A stretch of 15,530 nt of DNA. It comes from Bacteroidales bacterium. GTDB taxonomy: Bacteria; Bacteroidota; Bacteroidia; Bacteroidales; F082. Made by a program: the position numbers and the translations under genes. Below are positions 1-6,603 of this stretch, piece after piece. The stretch is from NCBI GenBank assembly GCA_017508895.1, contig JAFWRA010000147.1:1-15530 (forward strand), given 5' to 3'. The first letter of the stretch is position 1. Every line of letters begins with the position of its first letter. Under the pieces are notes generated by a model. That model had not been told where the DNA came from, searched no databases, and was given only the letters and a program-made list of their open reading frames with translations.

Positions 1-90
1 CTGACCTTTGACGGTCTTGCCTTCATATTGGAATTCCACAAGGTCTTCCTGCGGGATGTCCAAGATGGGGTGTTTTTCGATTTTGTACAT
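1..90 (-). CDS. N-terminus of a [2Fe-2S]-domain FAD-dependent oxidoreductase-like protein (partial)
   Basis: Only the first 30 codons lie in the window; the gene continues past the left edge. The reading frame is open from the ATG at 90 to the edge. The encoded start, MYKIEKHPILDIP followed soon after by EFQYEGKTVKG, resembles the opening of the small plant-type ferredoxin (Fer2_4) domain found in SoxA/HcnA-like and sarcosine-oxidase-like FAD enzymes. In that family a 'HPIL' stretch leads into a strand and a glycine turn before the cysteine ligands. The cysteines themselves lie outside the window, so the cluster cannot be confirmed. A TAnnTTTG box lies about 35 bases upstream of the start. 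The gene could instead be any protein with a similar beta-grasp start; the assignment rests on pattern memory of the N-terminus. Confidence 0.5.
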   Translation of the reverse strand, partial: MYKIEKHPILDIPQEDLVEFQYEGKTVKGQ

Positions 91-124
91 ATAGAATGTG
101 TTTTTGAGTCTTATAATGCGGGCG

Positions 125-132
125 CAAATTTA
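125..132 (-). promoter_or_regulatory. Candidate Bacteroidota -7 promoter box for the left-edge gene
   Basis: Read on the minus strand this is TAAATTTG, an exact fit to the Bacteroidota -7 consensus TAnnTTTG. It lies 34 bases upstream of the ATG at 90, which would give a leader of roughly 25-30 bases. No convincing TTTG -33 box is seen at 19-22 bases spacing, so this is a sequence match only. Confidence 0.4.
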
Positions 133-200
133 GGAAAAACACAAAATGCAGTCTCTATTTTGATGTTTTTTTGATAAAAAAGCTGATAAATGCCCGAAAA

Positions 201-602
201 TCAGATTTCGTAAGTCCGCAAAGTTCCGTTTTCCTTTTCATCGACATATTGTCTGACCAGATTGACTACTTGTTGGTCGTTTATGTCAAGTTGCTGCATT
301 GGACCGTTTTTTGGATAGATGTCCAAAAAAGCGACTTCTTCAGAGTTTTTATAAACAAGGTAAATGAGCCGAAAACCGTCTTTTTTGGCAAGTTTGTGTT
401 TTTTGTCAGGAAGCCTAAGCTTGATGATAAGACGAGGGTCGTCAAGCAGAATCATGTCTCGGTTTTGTCTGATTTGTTCGATACTCACATCCTTAAAAGC
501 AGTGCATATTTCTTCTTCAACGGTAGCATAGACCCCTCGTTTAGCGTTTTTCTGCGCAGCGATGCGTTCCACAAAATTGGTAATGGCGAAATAGTCAATC
601 AT
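201..602 (-). CDS. RelE/ParE-like toxin-type protein, second gene of a two-gene unit
   Basis: This encodes 133 residues. From about residue 57 the protein has the look of a RelE-type mRNA interferase fold: a basic run (KLRLPDKKHKLAKK, 61-74), then the strand GFRLIYLVY (76-84), then VAFLDIYPKNG (90-100). That is the usual 'G-[FY]-R-hydrophobic strand, turn, hydrophobic strand, Y-x-K-x' ending of RelE/HigB-like toxins, where the basic residues contact RNA. The first 50 residues are an extra, mostly helical N-terminal part not usual for RelE proteins of about 90 residues. The start ATG (600-602) shares one base with the stop of the upstream gene (TGATG), so translation is probably coupled. This arrangement suits a toxin-antitoxin pair. 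It could alternatively be a non-toxic RelE-fold protein, since the N-terminal part is unexplained. Confidence 0.5.
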   Translation of the reverse strand: MIDYFAITNFVERIAAQKNAKRGVYATVEEEICTAFKDVSIEQIRQNRDMILLDDPRLIIKLRLPDKKHKLAKKDGFRLIYLVYKNSEEVAFLDIYPKNGPMQQLDINDQQVVNLVRQYVDEKENGTLRTYEI

Positions 603-1036
603 CAGACGGTTTGTTTGATGCGGTTGTCAACCTGAGTAAGACGCTCCATCAGTTGCTTCATTTCCTGATTTTTAGGCATGTTAATGCAAAAATTCACGAT
701 GTCGCTGTTTAATTCAAACAGGGCAGAATAGTTCATGCCCAATCTTTTGGTCTCTTCTTCAAGTGCCATTTCTCGGGGCTGTTCCTTGCATGTGTTGTAA
801 AGTTGTTTGATAGTTTGGAGCAAAATGGAAAGTTGTGCTCCGAATACTTTGTAGTCTTCCTCTCTGATGCTTTGCCAATCGTCATAAATCATCTCGTATA
901 AACGGTCGAGTTCACGATTGAGCCGAGCCAGTTGTGATGCATGATATGCATTGGGCATGATGATTTCCAAACGATGGCTGTAGCTTCGCTTGCTGAGTCT
1001 GACGACATTTTGAGTGATGGTTTCTGTTTGGCACAT
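602..1036 (-). CDS. Uncharacterised helical protein, possible antitoxin partner of the RelE-like gene
   Basis: I do not recognise this 144-residue protein as a named family. It has no signal peptide or membrane segment. It looks almost wholly alpha-helical: a Leu/Arg/Glu-rich stretch at about 34-80 (SQLARLNRELDRLYEMI and following) has coiled-coil or helical-bundle character, and a second helical part runs about 90-142. No helix-turn-helix, ribbon-helix-helix or Phd-like start can be seen. Its stop codon overlaps the start of the RelE-like gene by one base, and a TAnnTTTG box sits 21 bases upstream, so the two genes form a compact bicistron separate from aspartate kinase. By position it would be the antitoxin, but the lack of an evident DNA-binding domain makes that an inference. 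An internal ATG at residue 27 is an alternative start. Confidence 0.6.
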   Translation of the reverse strand: MCQTETITQNVVRLSKRSYSHRLEIIMPNAYHASQLARLNRELDRLYEMIYDDWQSIREEDYKVFGAQLSILLQTIKQLYNTCKEQPREMALEEETKRLGMNYSALFELNSDIVNFCINMPKNQEMKQLMERLTQVDNRIKQTV

Positions 1037-1056
1037 GACCGCTTAATTTGATGTTG

Positions 1057-1064
1057 CAAAGATA
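1057..1064 (-). promoter_or_regulatory. Candidate -7 promoter box for the two-gene RelE-like unit
   Basis: On the minus strand this reads TATCTTTG, an exact TAnnTTTG match. It lies within the 54-base gap between the aspartate kinase stop and the start at 1036, giving a leader of only about 10-15 bases. It suggests the pair can be transcribed independently of aspartate kinase. A properly spaced -33 box is not evident. Confidence 0.45.
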
Positions 1065-1090
1065 TACATTTTCAAACAAAAGGCTATGTT

Positions 1091-2392
1091 TTACTCTTGT
1101 TTTTCTGTCTCTTGCTTCAACACAAACTGCATCGTACTACGACTCCCTTGTTTCACCAAAACCTTTTTCCCCTTGATGAAGTCGTTCTCCAAGCCGTCTT
1201 GATAGTGGCGGATGGTGAACAGTTGCAAGCCGTCGTTGTACTTGACACTGAAACCATCTTTGAGGTTGGCTCTCAGCTGTTTCAGTTTCTGTTCGTTGCT
1301 GTCGAAGCAGAACGAAAGCATCAAAGCGGAGGTCTGAATCATATTAGCGTGGATGTTGAGCTCGACGCAAAGGGTGAAAATGGTTTTCAGGTTGTGTTCG
1401 TCCATGAAGGAGAAGTCGCGGGGCGAGATGGAGACCAAGGTTTGGTTGTCTTTGACGATATAGGAGGGAATGCTCTCGTCGTTTTTCCGATGGCCACCGT
1501 CGATGAGCGAAGGCTCGTGGTCGGGGTGAAGGAACGACTGTACCTTGAGTGTTATTCCCTTGTTTTGCAGCGGCTTGATGGTCTTGGGGTGGATGATGGT
1601 GGCGCCATAGAAAGCTAGCTCGATGGCCTCGGAGTAGGGGATATGCGGCAGCTGGACTGTGTCGGCGAAGCGCTTCGGATCGGCGTTGAGCAGACCGTCC
1701 ACGTCTTTCCAGATGGTGACTTCTTCGGCATCGAGGCAGTTGGCGAAGATGGCCGCGGTGAAGTCGGAGCCTTCGCGCCCGAGGGTGACGCTATGTTTGC
1801 CGTCGGCTGTACCTCCAATGAAACCCTGCGTCAGGCATACGATACCTCGAATATGTTCATTGTTCAACTTGCTGATTTTGAGTCTTGTATCATCCCAATC
1901 GGGGTTGGCAGCGCGGTAGTGGGTGTCGTCTTCGGCAATGACATATTGGCGCGCATCGAGCCAACGGGTAGGGATGTCGCGTTTGCTGAGGTATTCATGG
2001 ATGATGCTGGTCGAGATGAGTTCGCCATAGCATACGGTTTGGTCGTATTGGTAGTCGTAGGGCGTGTCGGTCTTCTGCAACTTTTCCCAAAGCTCGATGA
2101 AGAGACCTGCGATATTCTCGTCAAATCTCGGGTCGGTGTTGCCATCGAACAGCCCTTGGATGATGCCGTCGTGGTAAGTGATGACTTCATGAAGGGCCTC
2201 CATGCCAAGTTGGCCGTCGTGTTCACGGAAGTTAGCCAATGCTTTTTCGAGGGCGTTTGTTGTCTTGCCCATGGCGGAAACCACGAGTAGAATATCCTCA
2301 TCCTTATGTTGACTCACAATGTCAGCCAAATTGCGCACGGCATCGGCATCCTTCACCGACGCACCACCGAATTTATAGATTTTTTTGATCAT
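1091..2392 (-). CDS. lysC: Aspartate kinase (monofunctional aspartokinase)
   Basis: Catalyses ATP-dependent phosphorylation of L-aspartate to aspartyl-4-phosphate, the first step to lysine/diaminopimelate, threonine and methionine; cytoplasmic. The 433-residue protein has the amino-acid-kinase N-terminal signature KFGGASV (7-13), the SVTLGREGSD motif (201-210) and KDVDGLLNADP (229-239), all expected for the nucleotide- and aspartate-binding sites. GATIIHPKT (263-271) follows. The C-terminal part (about 310-427) has the length and strand pattern of the tandem ACT regulatory domains of aspartokinases, so feedback inhibition by pathway end products is likely, but the effector cannot be read off. 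There is no fused homoserine dehydrogenase. I chose the ATG at 2392 (MIKKIYKFGG): an in-frame TTG at 2416 lies inside the promoter-like TAnnTTTG box, and starting there would add eight residues not typical of the family. Confidence 0.95.
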   Translation of the reverse strand: MIKKIYKFGGASVKDADAVRNLADIVSQHKDEDILLVVSAMGKTTNALEKALANFREHDGQLGMEALHEVITYHDGIIQGLFDGNTDPRFDENIAGLFIELWEKLQKTDTPYDYQYDQTVCYGELISTSIIHEYLSKRDIPTRWLDARQYVIAEDDTHYRAANPDWDDTRLKISKLNNEHIRGIVCLTQGFIGGTADGKHSVTLGREGSDFTAAIFANCLDAEEVTIWKDVDGLLNADPKRFADTVQLPHIPYSEAIELAFYGATIIHPKTIKPLQNKGITLKVQSFLHPDHEPSLIDGGHRKNDESIPSYIVKDNQTLVSISPRDFSFMDEHNLKTIFTLCVELNIHANMIQTSALMLSFCFDSNEQKLKQLRANLKDGFSVKYNDGLQLFTIRHYQDGLENDFIKGKKVLVKQGSRSTMQFVLKQETEKQE

Positions 2393-2413
2393 TCTCGTTC
2401 CAATTTGAGAATG

Positions 2414-2421
2414 CAAAAATA
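2414..2421 (-). promoter_or_regulatory. Candidate -7 promoter box for aspartate kinase
   Basis: On the minus strand this reads TATTTTTG, matching TAnnTTTG. Transcription would begin a few bases downstream and leave a leader of about 15 bases before the ATG at 2392. It overlaps the only upstream alternative start codon (TTG at 2416), which supports the shorter protein. It is divergent from the moxR promoter candidate about 55 bases away. Confidence 0.45.
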
Positions 2422-2474
2422 TGAAATCCCTGCAATAAATTTATTAAATAGGAGTTATTAACCCGAAAAACGGC

Positions 2475-2482
2475 TACTTTTG
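2475..2482 (+). promoter_or_regulatory. Candidate -7 promoter box for the Bat operon
   Basis: TACTTTTG fits TAnnTTTG. It lies about 105 bases upstream of the moxR start, so the operon mRNA would carry a leader of roughly 100 bases containing two perfect hairpins. The -33 position shows GTTATTA rather than a clear TTTG. No other good promoter match was seen before any internal Bat gene. Confidence 0.45.
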
Positions 2483-2506
2483 CACGCTTTTTGACGTGCC
2501 AAAAAA

Positions 2507-2549
2507 GCCCCAAGGGGCGAGCCGATGTTATCGGGGAATTTATTCCCCG
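2507..2549 (+). repeat. Two-hairpin element in the moxR leader
   Basis: Two perfect inverted repeats lie side by side. The first is GCCCC-AA-GGGGC (2507-2518). The second is CGGGGAA-TTTA-TTCCCCG (2532-2549), a 7-bp stem with a 4-base loop. They are separated by a 13-base spacer beginning GA and ending TTAT. Neither is followed by a T-tract, so they are not ordinary terminators. In the leader they could affect mRNA stability or moxR translation. The layout matches the element at 3587-3668, which suggests a dispersed intergenic repeat. Confidence 0.5.
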
Positions 2550-2587
2550 CGCAATACCAAGCAAAGAACAAACTAAACAACTAAACA

Positions 2588-3580
2588 ATGATAGAAACTG
2601 ACATTCGTGAACTGAACGAAAAAATCCAAAGAGAAAGTCAATTCCTCGACCTCATCAACCTCGAAATGAATAAGGTCATCGTCGGACAGAAACAGATGAC
2701 CGAACGCCTTTTGATTGGCCTGCTTGCCAACGGACACATCCTTCTGGAAGGTGTACCAGGCTTGGCTAAGACTTTGGCCATCAAGTCAATGGCTAGTGCC
2801 ATTGATGCCGACTTCGCTCGTATCCAATTCACCCCCGACCTGCTGCCCGCCGACCTTATCGGTACGCTGATCTACAGCCAGAAGAAGGAGGAGTTTGTGG
2901 TGCGTCGCGGCCCTATCTTCGCCAACTTCGTCCTCGCTGATGAAATCAACCGTTCTCCCGCTAAGGTGCAGAGCGCTCTGCTCGAAGCCATGCAGGAACA
3001 TCAGGTGACCATCGGCGACGAGACATTCAAATTGCCGGATCCCTTCCTCGTTATGGCCACCCAAAACCCCATCGAACAGGAAGGCACCTATCCGCTGCCC
3101 GAGGCTCAGGTGGACCGCTTCATGCTGAAGGTGGTCATCAACTACCCCAAGAAGGAAGAGGAGAAACTGATTCTGCGTCAGAATATTGCCAACGCCGGCG
3201 CCAAGATTAACGCCGTGGTGAAACCCAATGATATCATTCGCGCCCGCGAGGTGTGCCGTGAGATTTATCTTGATGAGAAGATTGAGAACTATATTACCGA
3301 CATTGTTTTCGCGACACGTTTCCCGAGCGATTACAAGTTGAAGAAGTTCGCCAACATGATCAGCTATGGCGGCTCACCGCGTGCCACCATCAACCTGGCT
3401 TTGGCTGCTAAGGCCTACGCCTTCATTAAGCACCGTGGCTATGTCATCCCCGAGGACATCCGTGCCGTTGCCCCCGACGTGCTACGTCATCGTATCGGCT
3501 TGACCTACGAGGCTGAAGCCGAAAACATCACCACCGAAGAAATCATCAACGAAATCCTAAATACCATCGAAGTGCCGTAA
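2588..3580 (+). CDS. moxR: MoxR-family AAA+ ATPase, first gene of the Bat operon
   Basis: A 330-residue cytoplasmic AAA+ ATPase of the MoxR group, which works as a chaperone-like remodelling enzyme with VWA-domain partner proteins. Visible motifs are Walker A GVPGLAKT (55-62), Walker B VLADEINR (115-122), sensor 1 ATQNP (157-161) and the sensor 2 region GGSPRATINL (261-270) with its arginine. The MoxR hallmarks DLLPADLIG (84-92) and EGTYPLPEAQVDRF (165-178) are also present, and the length is normal. The ATG at 2588 follows an A-rich stretch with no Shine-Dalgarno site, as is common in this phylum. It heads the operon; the next gene, encoding a DUF58 protein, follows after a 121-base hairpin-rich gap. 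MoxR and DUF58 genes are very commonly paired, and in Bacteroidales they precede the bat genes. All catalytic motifs are intact. Confidence 0.95.
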   Translation: MIETDIRELNEKIQRESQFLDLINLEMNKVIVGQKQMTERLLIGLLANGHILLEGVPGLAKTLAIKSMASAIDADFARIQFTPDLLPADLIGTLIYSQKKEEFVVRRGPIFANFVLADEINRSPAKVQSALLEAMQEHQVTIGDETFKLPDPFLVMATQNPIEQEGTYPLPEAQVDRFMLKVVINYPKKEEEKLILRQNIANAGAKINAVVKPNDIIRAREVCREIYLDEKIENYITDIVFATRFPSDYKLKKFANMISYGGSPRATINLALAAKAYAFIKHRGYVIPEDIRAVAPDVLRHRIGLTYEAEAENITTEEIINEILNTIEVP

Positions 3581-3586
3581 AACCAA

Positions 3587-3668
3587 GTCCCGTAGGGACG
3601 ACGGAAATTAGCAGGTGATGGAATGAAATGAATCCCTGCCGAAAAACGGTGAACGGGGTGTGAACCCC
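3587..3668 (+). repeat. Hairpin-rich element in the moxR-DUF58 gap
   Basis: This fills most of the only long gap inside the operon (3581-3701). It has GTCCC-GTA-GGGAC (3587-3599), an 11-base spacer beginning GA and ending TTA, then an imperfect longer stem GCAGGTGAT...ATCCCTGC (3611-3639). GGGGT-GTGA-ACCCC (3655-3668) follows. The string TGCCGAAAAA occurs just before and, nearly complete, just after the last hairpin. No T-tract follows, so it is not a typical terminator. The order of elements parallels 2507-2549 with different stem bases. It may be a dispersed repeat, or an mRNA processing or attenuation site that changes the amount of MoxR relative to downstream proteins. Confidence 0.5.
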
Positions 3669-3701
3669 ATGCCGAAAAATGAAAAAATGATGGTTTAAAA
3701 T

Positions 3702-4580
3702 ATGGAATCAACAGAAATATTCAAGAAAGTCCGCAAAATCGAAATCAAGACGCGAGGCCTCTCGAACCACATCTTCTCGGGGCAGTACCACAGCGCCTTC
3801 AAGGGGCGTGGTATGACCTTCAGCGAGGTGCGCGAGTACGAGTACGGCGACGACATCCGCAACATCGACTGGAACGTCACCGCCCGCTTCAACAAGCCTT
3901 TTGTCAAGATCTTCGAGGAAGAGCGTGAGATGACGGTGATGCTGCTCATCGATGTGTCGGGTTCCAACGACTTTGGCTCGCAGAGTCAGTCGAAGCGTGA
4001 CCTGACTGCCGAATTGGCAGCCGTCTTGGCGTTTTCTGCCATCCAGAACAACGACAAAGTGGGTGTCATCTTCTTCAGCAGCAAAATCGAGAAATTCATC
4101 CCGCCCAAGAAAGGCAGTTCCCATATCCTTCGTATCATCCGCGAAATCGTCGACTTCAAGCCGACGGAACGCGGCACCGACATCGGAGAAGGTTTGCGCT
4201 TCCTGACCTCAGCCATCAAGCGCCGCACTACAGCCTTCCTCATTTCCGACTTCATGACGGACAAGAGCTTCGAAAAGGAGATGCAGATTGCTGCCAACAA
4301 ACATGACCTGGTGGCGTTGCGCATCACGGATCGCCGTGAGATGGACATGCCCAAGGTGGGACTGGTCAAGTTCCGCGACTCGGAGACGGGCAAGGAACGC
4401 TGGGTGGACACGTCGAGCCGTGCCTGGCATGACGCTTATCAGCAGATGATTCACTACAAATCGGCCGAGTTGAACCGTGAGTTTACCAAACACGGTATCG
4501 ACAACTCTCTGATTTATACCGATGAAGACTATGTTAGACCTTTGATGCAACTCTTTAAGAAAAGGGAGGCAAGAAGATGA
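3702..4580 (+). CDS. DUF58 (von Willebrand-like) protein of the Bat operon
   Basis: A 292-residue protein of the DUF58 family, which has a VWA-like fold and is the usual partner of MoxR ATPases. The family signature GMTFSEVREYEYGDDIRNIDW is split over 37-57. It is followed by the metal-binding (MIDAS) motif DVSGS (84-88), with T159 in ERGTD and D183 in LISDF as the likely further metal ligands. There is no signal peptide and no membrane segment, so it should be cytoplasmic, in reach of MoxR. The ATG at 3702 has no Shine-Dalgarno site and follows the hairpin-rich gap. The last four bases (ATGA) overlap the next gene, whose start is preceded by GGGAGG, so translation is probably coupled. The molecular role is not established for the family; a complex with MoxR and the Bat VWA proteins is inferred. 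Confidence 0.9.
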   Translation: MESTEIFKKVRKIEIKTRGLSNHIFSGQYHSAFKGRGMTFSEVREYEYGDDIRNIDWNVTARFNKPFVKIFEEEREMTVMLLIDVSGSNDFGSQSQSKRDLTAELAAVLAFSAIQNNDKVGVIFFSSKIEKFIPPKKGSSHILRIIREIVDFKPTERGTDIGEGLRFLTSAIKRRTTAFLISDFMTDKSFEKEMQIAANKHDLVALRITDRREMDMPKVGLVKFRDSETGKERWVDTSSRAWHDAYQQMIHYKSAELNREFTKHGIDNSLIYTDEDYVRPLMQLFKKREARR

Positions 4581-5605
4581 GAAGATACATTTTGTTTTTG
4601 ATGGCGACGTTCGCCCTATTAGGTGGTCTCAAGGCGCAAAATGTGGAGGTGGAAGGCAAGGTCAATGACACGAAAGTGCAAGTGGGCAAGCCTTTCACGC
4701 TCGATTTGAGCCTCAAGGTGCCCTACGGCTGGTTTGTGGAATGGAACGACTTCGCCATCGACACGCTGTCGGAGCAGCTTGACATCATCAAGCGAAGCGA
4801 GGTGGAACGTACCGCCGACGCGGATAGCAATGTCATCGTGAAGCAGCAACTGACCTTGATGACCTTCGATACTGGCCAAATCCAAGTGCCTGCTGTTGGT
4901 CTGACCTACGCCAAGTCTTTCGACGACCCTGATCGCCTGAAAGCTTATACGGATCCTATCAACCTTTATTCGACTACCATTACAGTCGATACCACCATGG
5001 CTTACAAACCCATAGTGGAACCCATCGCCGCTCCGGTTCAAATGAAAGAGGTGTTCCCCTGGATTCTCGCCGTGTTGCTGTTGGCTTTGGCTGTCTTCGG
5101 CATTTGGTATTGGCGCAAGCACCGCAAAACCAAGGTAGATGCCGATGGTAACATTGTTCGTGGACCTGTTATCCCGCCATACGACAAGGCTGTAGGCGAT
5201 TTGGAGAATCTGCGCCAGCAGAAGCTCTGGCAGTCAGGTAAAGTAAAGGAATACTTCTCCTCGCTGACCGACATCGCTCGCGAATATATCGAAGGTCAGT
5301 TTGGCGTGAATGCTGTCGAGATGACTACCGATGATATTTTGGAAGAGGTCAAGCCGCTGCATTTCTCGCAAGAGACCTACAATAAGTTGAAGGAAACGAT
5401 GGAAGTCGCTGACTTGGTGAAGTTTGCCAAGTATTCGGCAGCCAACATGGAAAGCGAGAATGCCATGAACAGCATGACGGAATTCGTCAACGAGAGTTAC
5501 GCACAATATCAGAAACGCAAGGCTGAAGAAGAAGCGAGACTTGCCGAGTTGAAGAAGCAGAAACAAGAAGAACCCGCAGTAAAGGAGGAGGTGAAAAATG
5601 TTTGA
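4577..5605 (+). CDS. Bat-operon membrane protein, BatD-like companion (unnamed)
   Basis: The 342-residue product has an N-terminal signal sequence (MRRYILFLMATFALLGGLKA, then QN). A periplasmic beta-rich domain (about 21-150) resembles the oxygen-tolerance-type domains of BatD. One membrane segment (about 159-179, ending in WYWRKHRK) and a cytoplasmic helical region follow. The cytoplasmic PPYDKAVGDLENLRQQ...EYIEGQFGV part (200-244) resembles the tail of BatD in this same operon (about 519-555), where KVKDQEKFYVEM...GYIADKTGI occurs. The last 30 residues are highly charged (KRKAEEEARLAELKKQKQEE). The gene starts inside the DUF58 stop (ATGA) with GGGAGG seven bases upstream, and ends inside batA by eight bases. 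It occupies the position of the unnamed gene commonly found between DUF58 and batA. Function is unknown beyond a likely structural role in the Bat envelope complex. Confidence 0.8.
   Translation: MRRYILFLMATFALLGGLKAQNVEVEGKVNDTKVQVGKPFTLDLSLKVPYGWFVEWNDFAIDTLSEQLDIIKRSEVERTADADSNVIVKQQLTLMTFDTGQIQVPAVGLTYAKSFDDPDRLKAYTDPINLYSTTITVDTTMAYKPIVEPIAAPVQMKEVFPWILAVLLLALAVFGIWYWRKHRKTKVDADGNIVRGPVIPPYDKAVGDLENLRQQKLWQSGKVKEYFSSLTDIAREYIEGQFGVNAVEMTTDDILEEVKPLHFSQETYNKLKETMEVADLVKFAKYSAANMESENAMNSMTEFVNESYAQYQKRKAEEEARLAELKKQKQEEPAVKEEVKNV
5586..5593 (+). promoter_or_regulatory. Strong Shine-Dalgarno site for batA
   Basis: AGGAGGTG is a near-perfect anti-16S match ending four bases before the batA ATG at 5598. 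It lies inside the last codons of the upstream gene (Glu-Glu-Val). Most starts in this window lack such a site, so it is notable. It suggests efficient re-initiation at the overlapping junction, although coding constraint alone could also produce GAGGAGGTG. Confidence 0.6.
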
Positions 5606-6599
5606 AAACATTGAATTTGCGAATCCCAAGCTGTTGTGGCTCTTGCTGTTGGTGCCTTTAGCTATCATCTGGTACATTCTGCGCCACAAGAAACAAGAAG
5701 CATTTGTGAGCTTCTCCGATTTAAAGGGGATGGTCAAACTGCCTAAGACTTGGAAAGCCTATCTGCGTCACCTGCTTTTCGCCTTGAAAATGGCGGCATT
5801 GGCTTTGTTGATTGTAGCCTTGGCACGTCCGCAGAGCTCGTCGACCAACTCTACATCCAATATTGAAGGTATCGACATCGTTATGGCCATGGACGTCTCG
5901 GGCTCCATGCTGGCCCGCGACCTCAAACCCGACCGTTTGACCGCTGCCAAGAATGTGGCCTCCGACTTTGTGAAAGATCGTCCCGGCGACCGCATGGGAC
6001 TGGTCATTTTCTCAGGTGAAACCTTCACCCAAGTGCCGTTGACTACCGACCACGGTGTGATGCTCAACATGCTGGCCGAAATGAAAAACGGCCTCATTGA
6101 CGACGGTACCGCCATCGGTGACGGTTTGGCTACTGCCATCAGCCGACTCAAGGACAGCGAAGCCGTTTCGAAAGTGGTCATCCTGCTTACTGATGGTATG
6201 AATAACGCTGGTTCGGTTGACCCTTATACTGCTGCCGAAATTGCCAAATTGTATGGCATTCGTGTTTATACCATTGGCGTGGGTACCTATGGGACTGCAC
6301 CCTACCCTATGCAGAATCCTTTTGGCGGCATAGTGCTTCAACAAATCAAGGTTGAAATTGACGAGAAACTGCTGACTACCATTGCCAACTCGACGGGAGG
6401 CAAGTATTTCCGCGCCAACAACAACCAGAAGCTGGACGAAATCTATCAGGAAATCGACAAGTTAGAGCGCTCCAAAATCGAAGTGACCGAGTTCCGGCGC
6501 CTTCATGAGGAGTTTTATCCATTGGTGGCTTTGGCATTGGCCTTGCTGTTGCTCGAATTCCTGTTGCGTAAGACTATTTTCAGAACTTTAACCGATTAA
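5598..6599 (+). CDS. batA: BatA, membrane VWA-domain protein
   Basis: A 333-residue inner-membrane protein of the BatA family. Two N-terminal membrane segments (about 11-28 and 58-77) are followed by a VWA domain (about 90-290) and a C-terminal membrane segment (about 306-323). The MIDAS motif is intact: DVSGS (99-103), T171 in DDGTAIGDG, and D199 in LLTDG. An aerotolerance-type N-terminal region with the conserved ALARPQ after the second segment is typical. The VWA domain probably binds a protein partner in a metal-dependent way and may be acted on by MoxR. The start overlaps the upstream gene by eight bases and has a strong AGGAGGTG site. batB, a paralogue with the same layout, follows after four bases. 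Family length and motifs are normal. Confidence 0.92.
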   Translation: MFENIEFANPKLLWLLLLVPLAIIWYILRHKKQEAFVSFSDLKGMVKLPKTWKAYLRHLLFALKMAALALLIVALARPQSSSTNSTSNIEGIDIVMAMDVSGSMLARDLKPDRLTAAKNVASDFVKDRPGDRMGLVIFSGETFTQVPLTTDHGVMLNMLAEMKNGLIDDGTAIGDGLATAISRLKDSEAVSKVVILLTDGMNNAGSVDPYTAAEIAKLYGIRVYTIGVGTYGTAPYPMQNPFGGIVLQQIKVEIDEKLLTTIANSTGGKYFRANNNQKLDEIYQEIDKLERSKIEVTEFRRLHEEFYPLVALALALLLLEFLLRKTIFRTLTD

Positions 6600-6603
6600 A
6601 GCC

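Noticed and set aside
163..181. T-run/A-run inverted repeat as a terminator for the RelE-like gene
   Set aside because: It is only an A/T homopolymer pairing with no G/C stem and is common by chance in such sequence; not enough to call.
171..635. Plus-strand open frame of 154 codons
   Set aside because: It lies antisense to the RelE-like gene, has a composition typical of a reverse-strand shadow, and lacks a promoter-like box or recognisable motif.
2392..2416. Longer aspartate kinase starting at TTG 2416
   Set aside because: The TTG lies within a TAnnTTTG promoter box, and the ATG at 2392 gives the normal family N-terminus.
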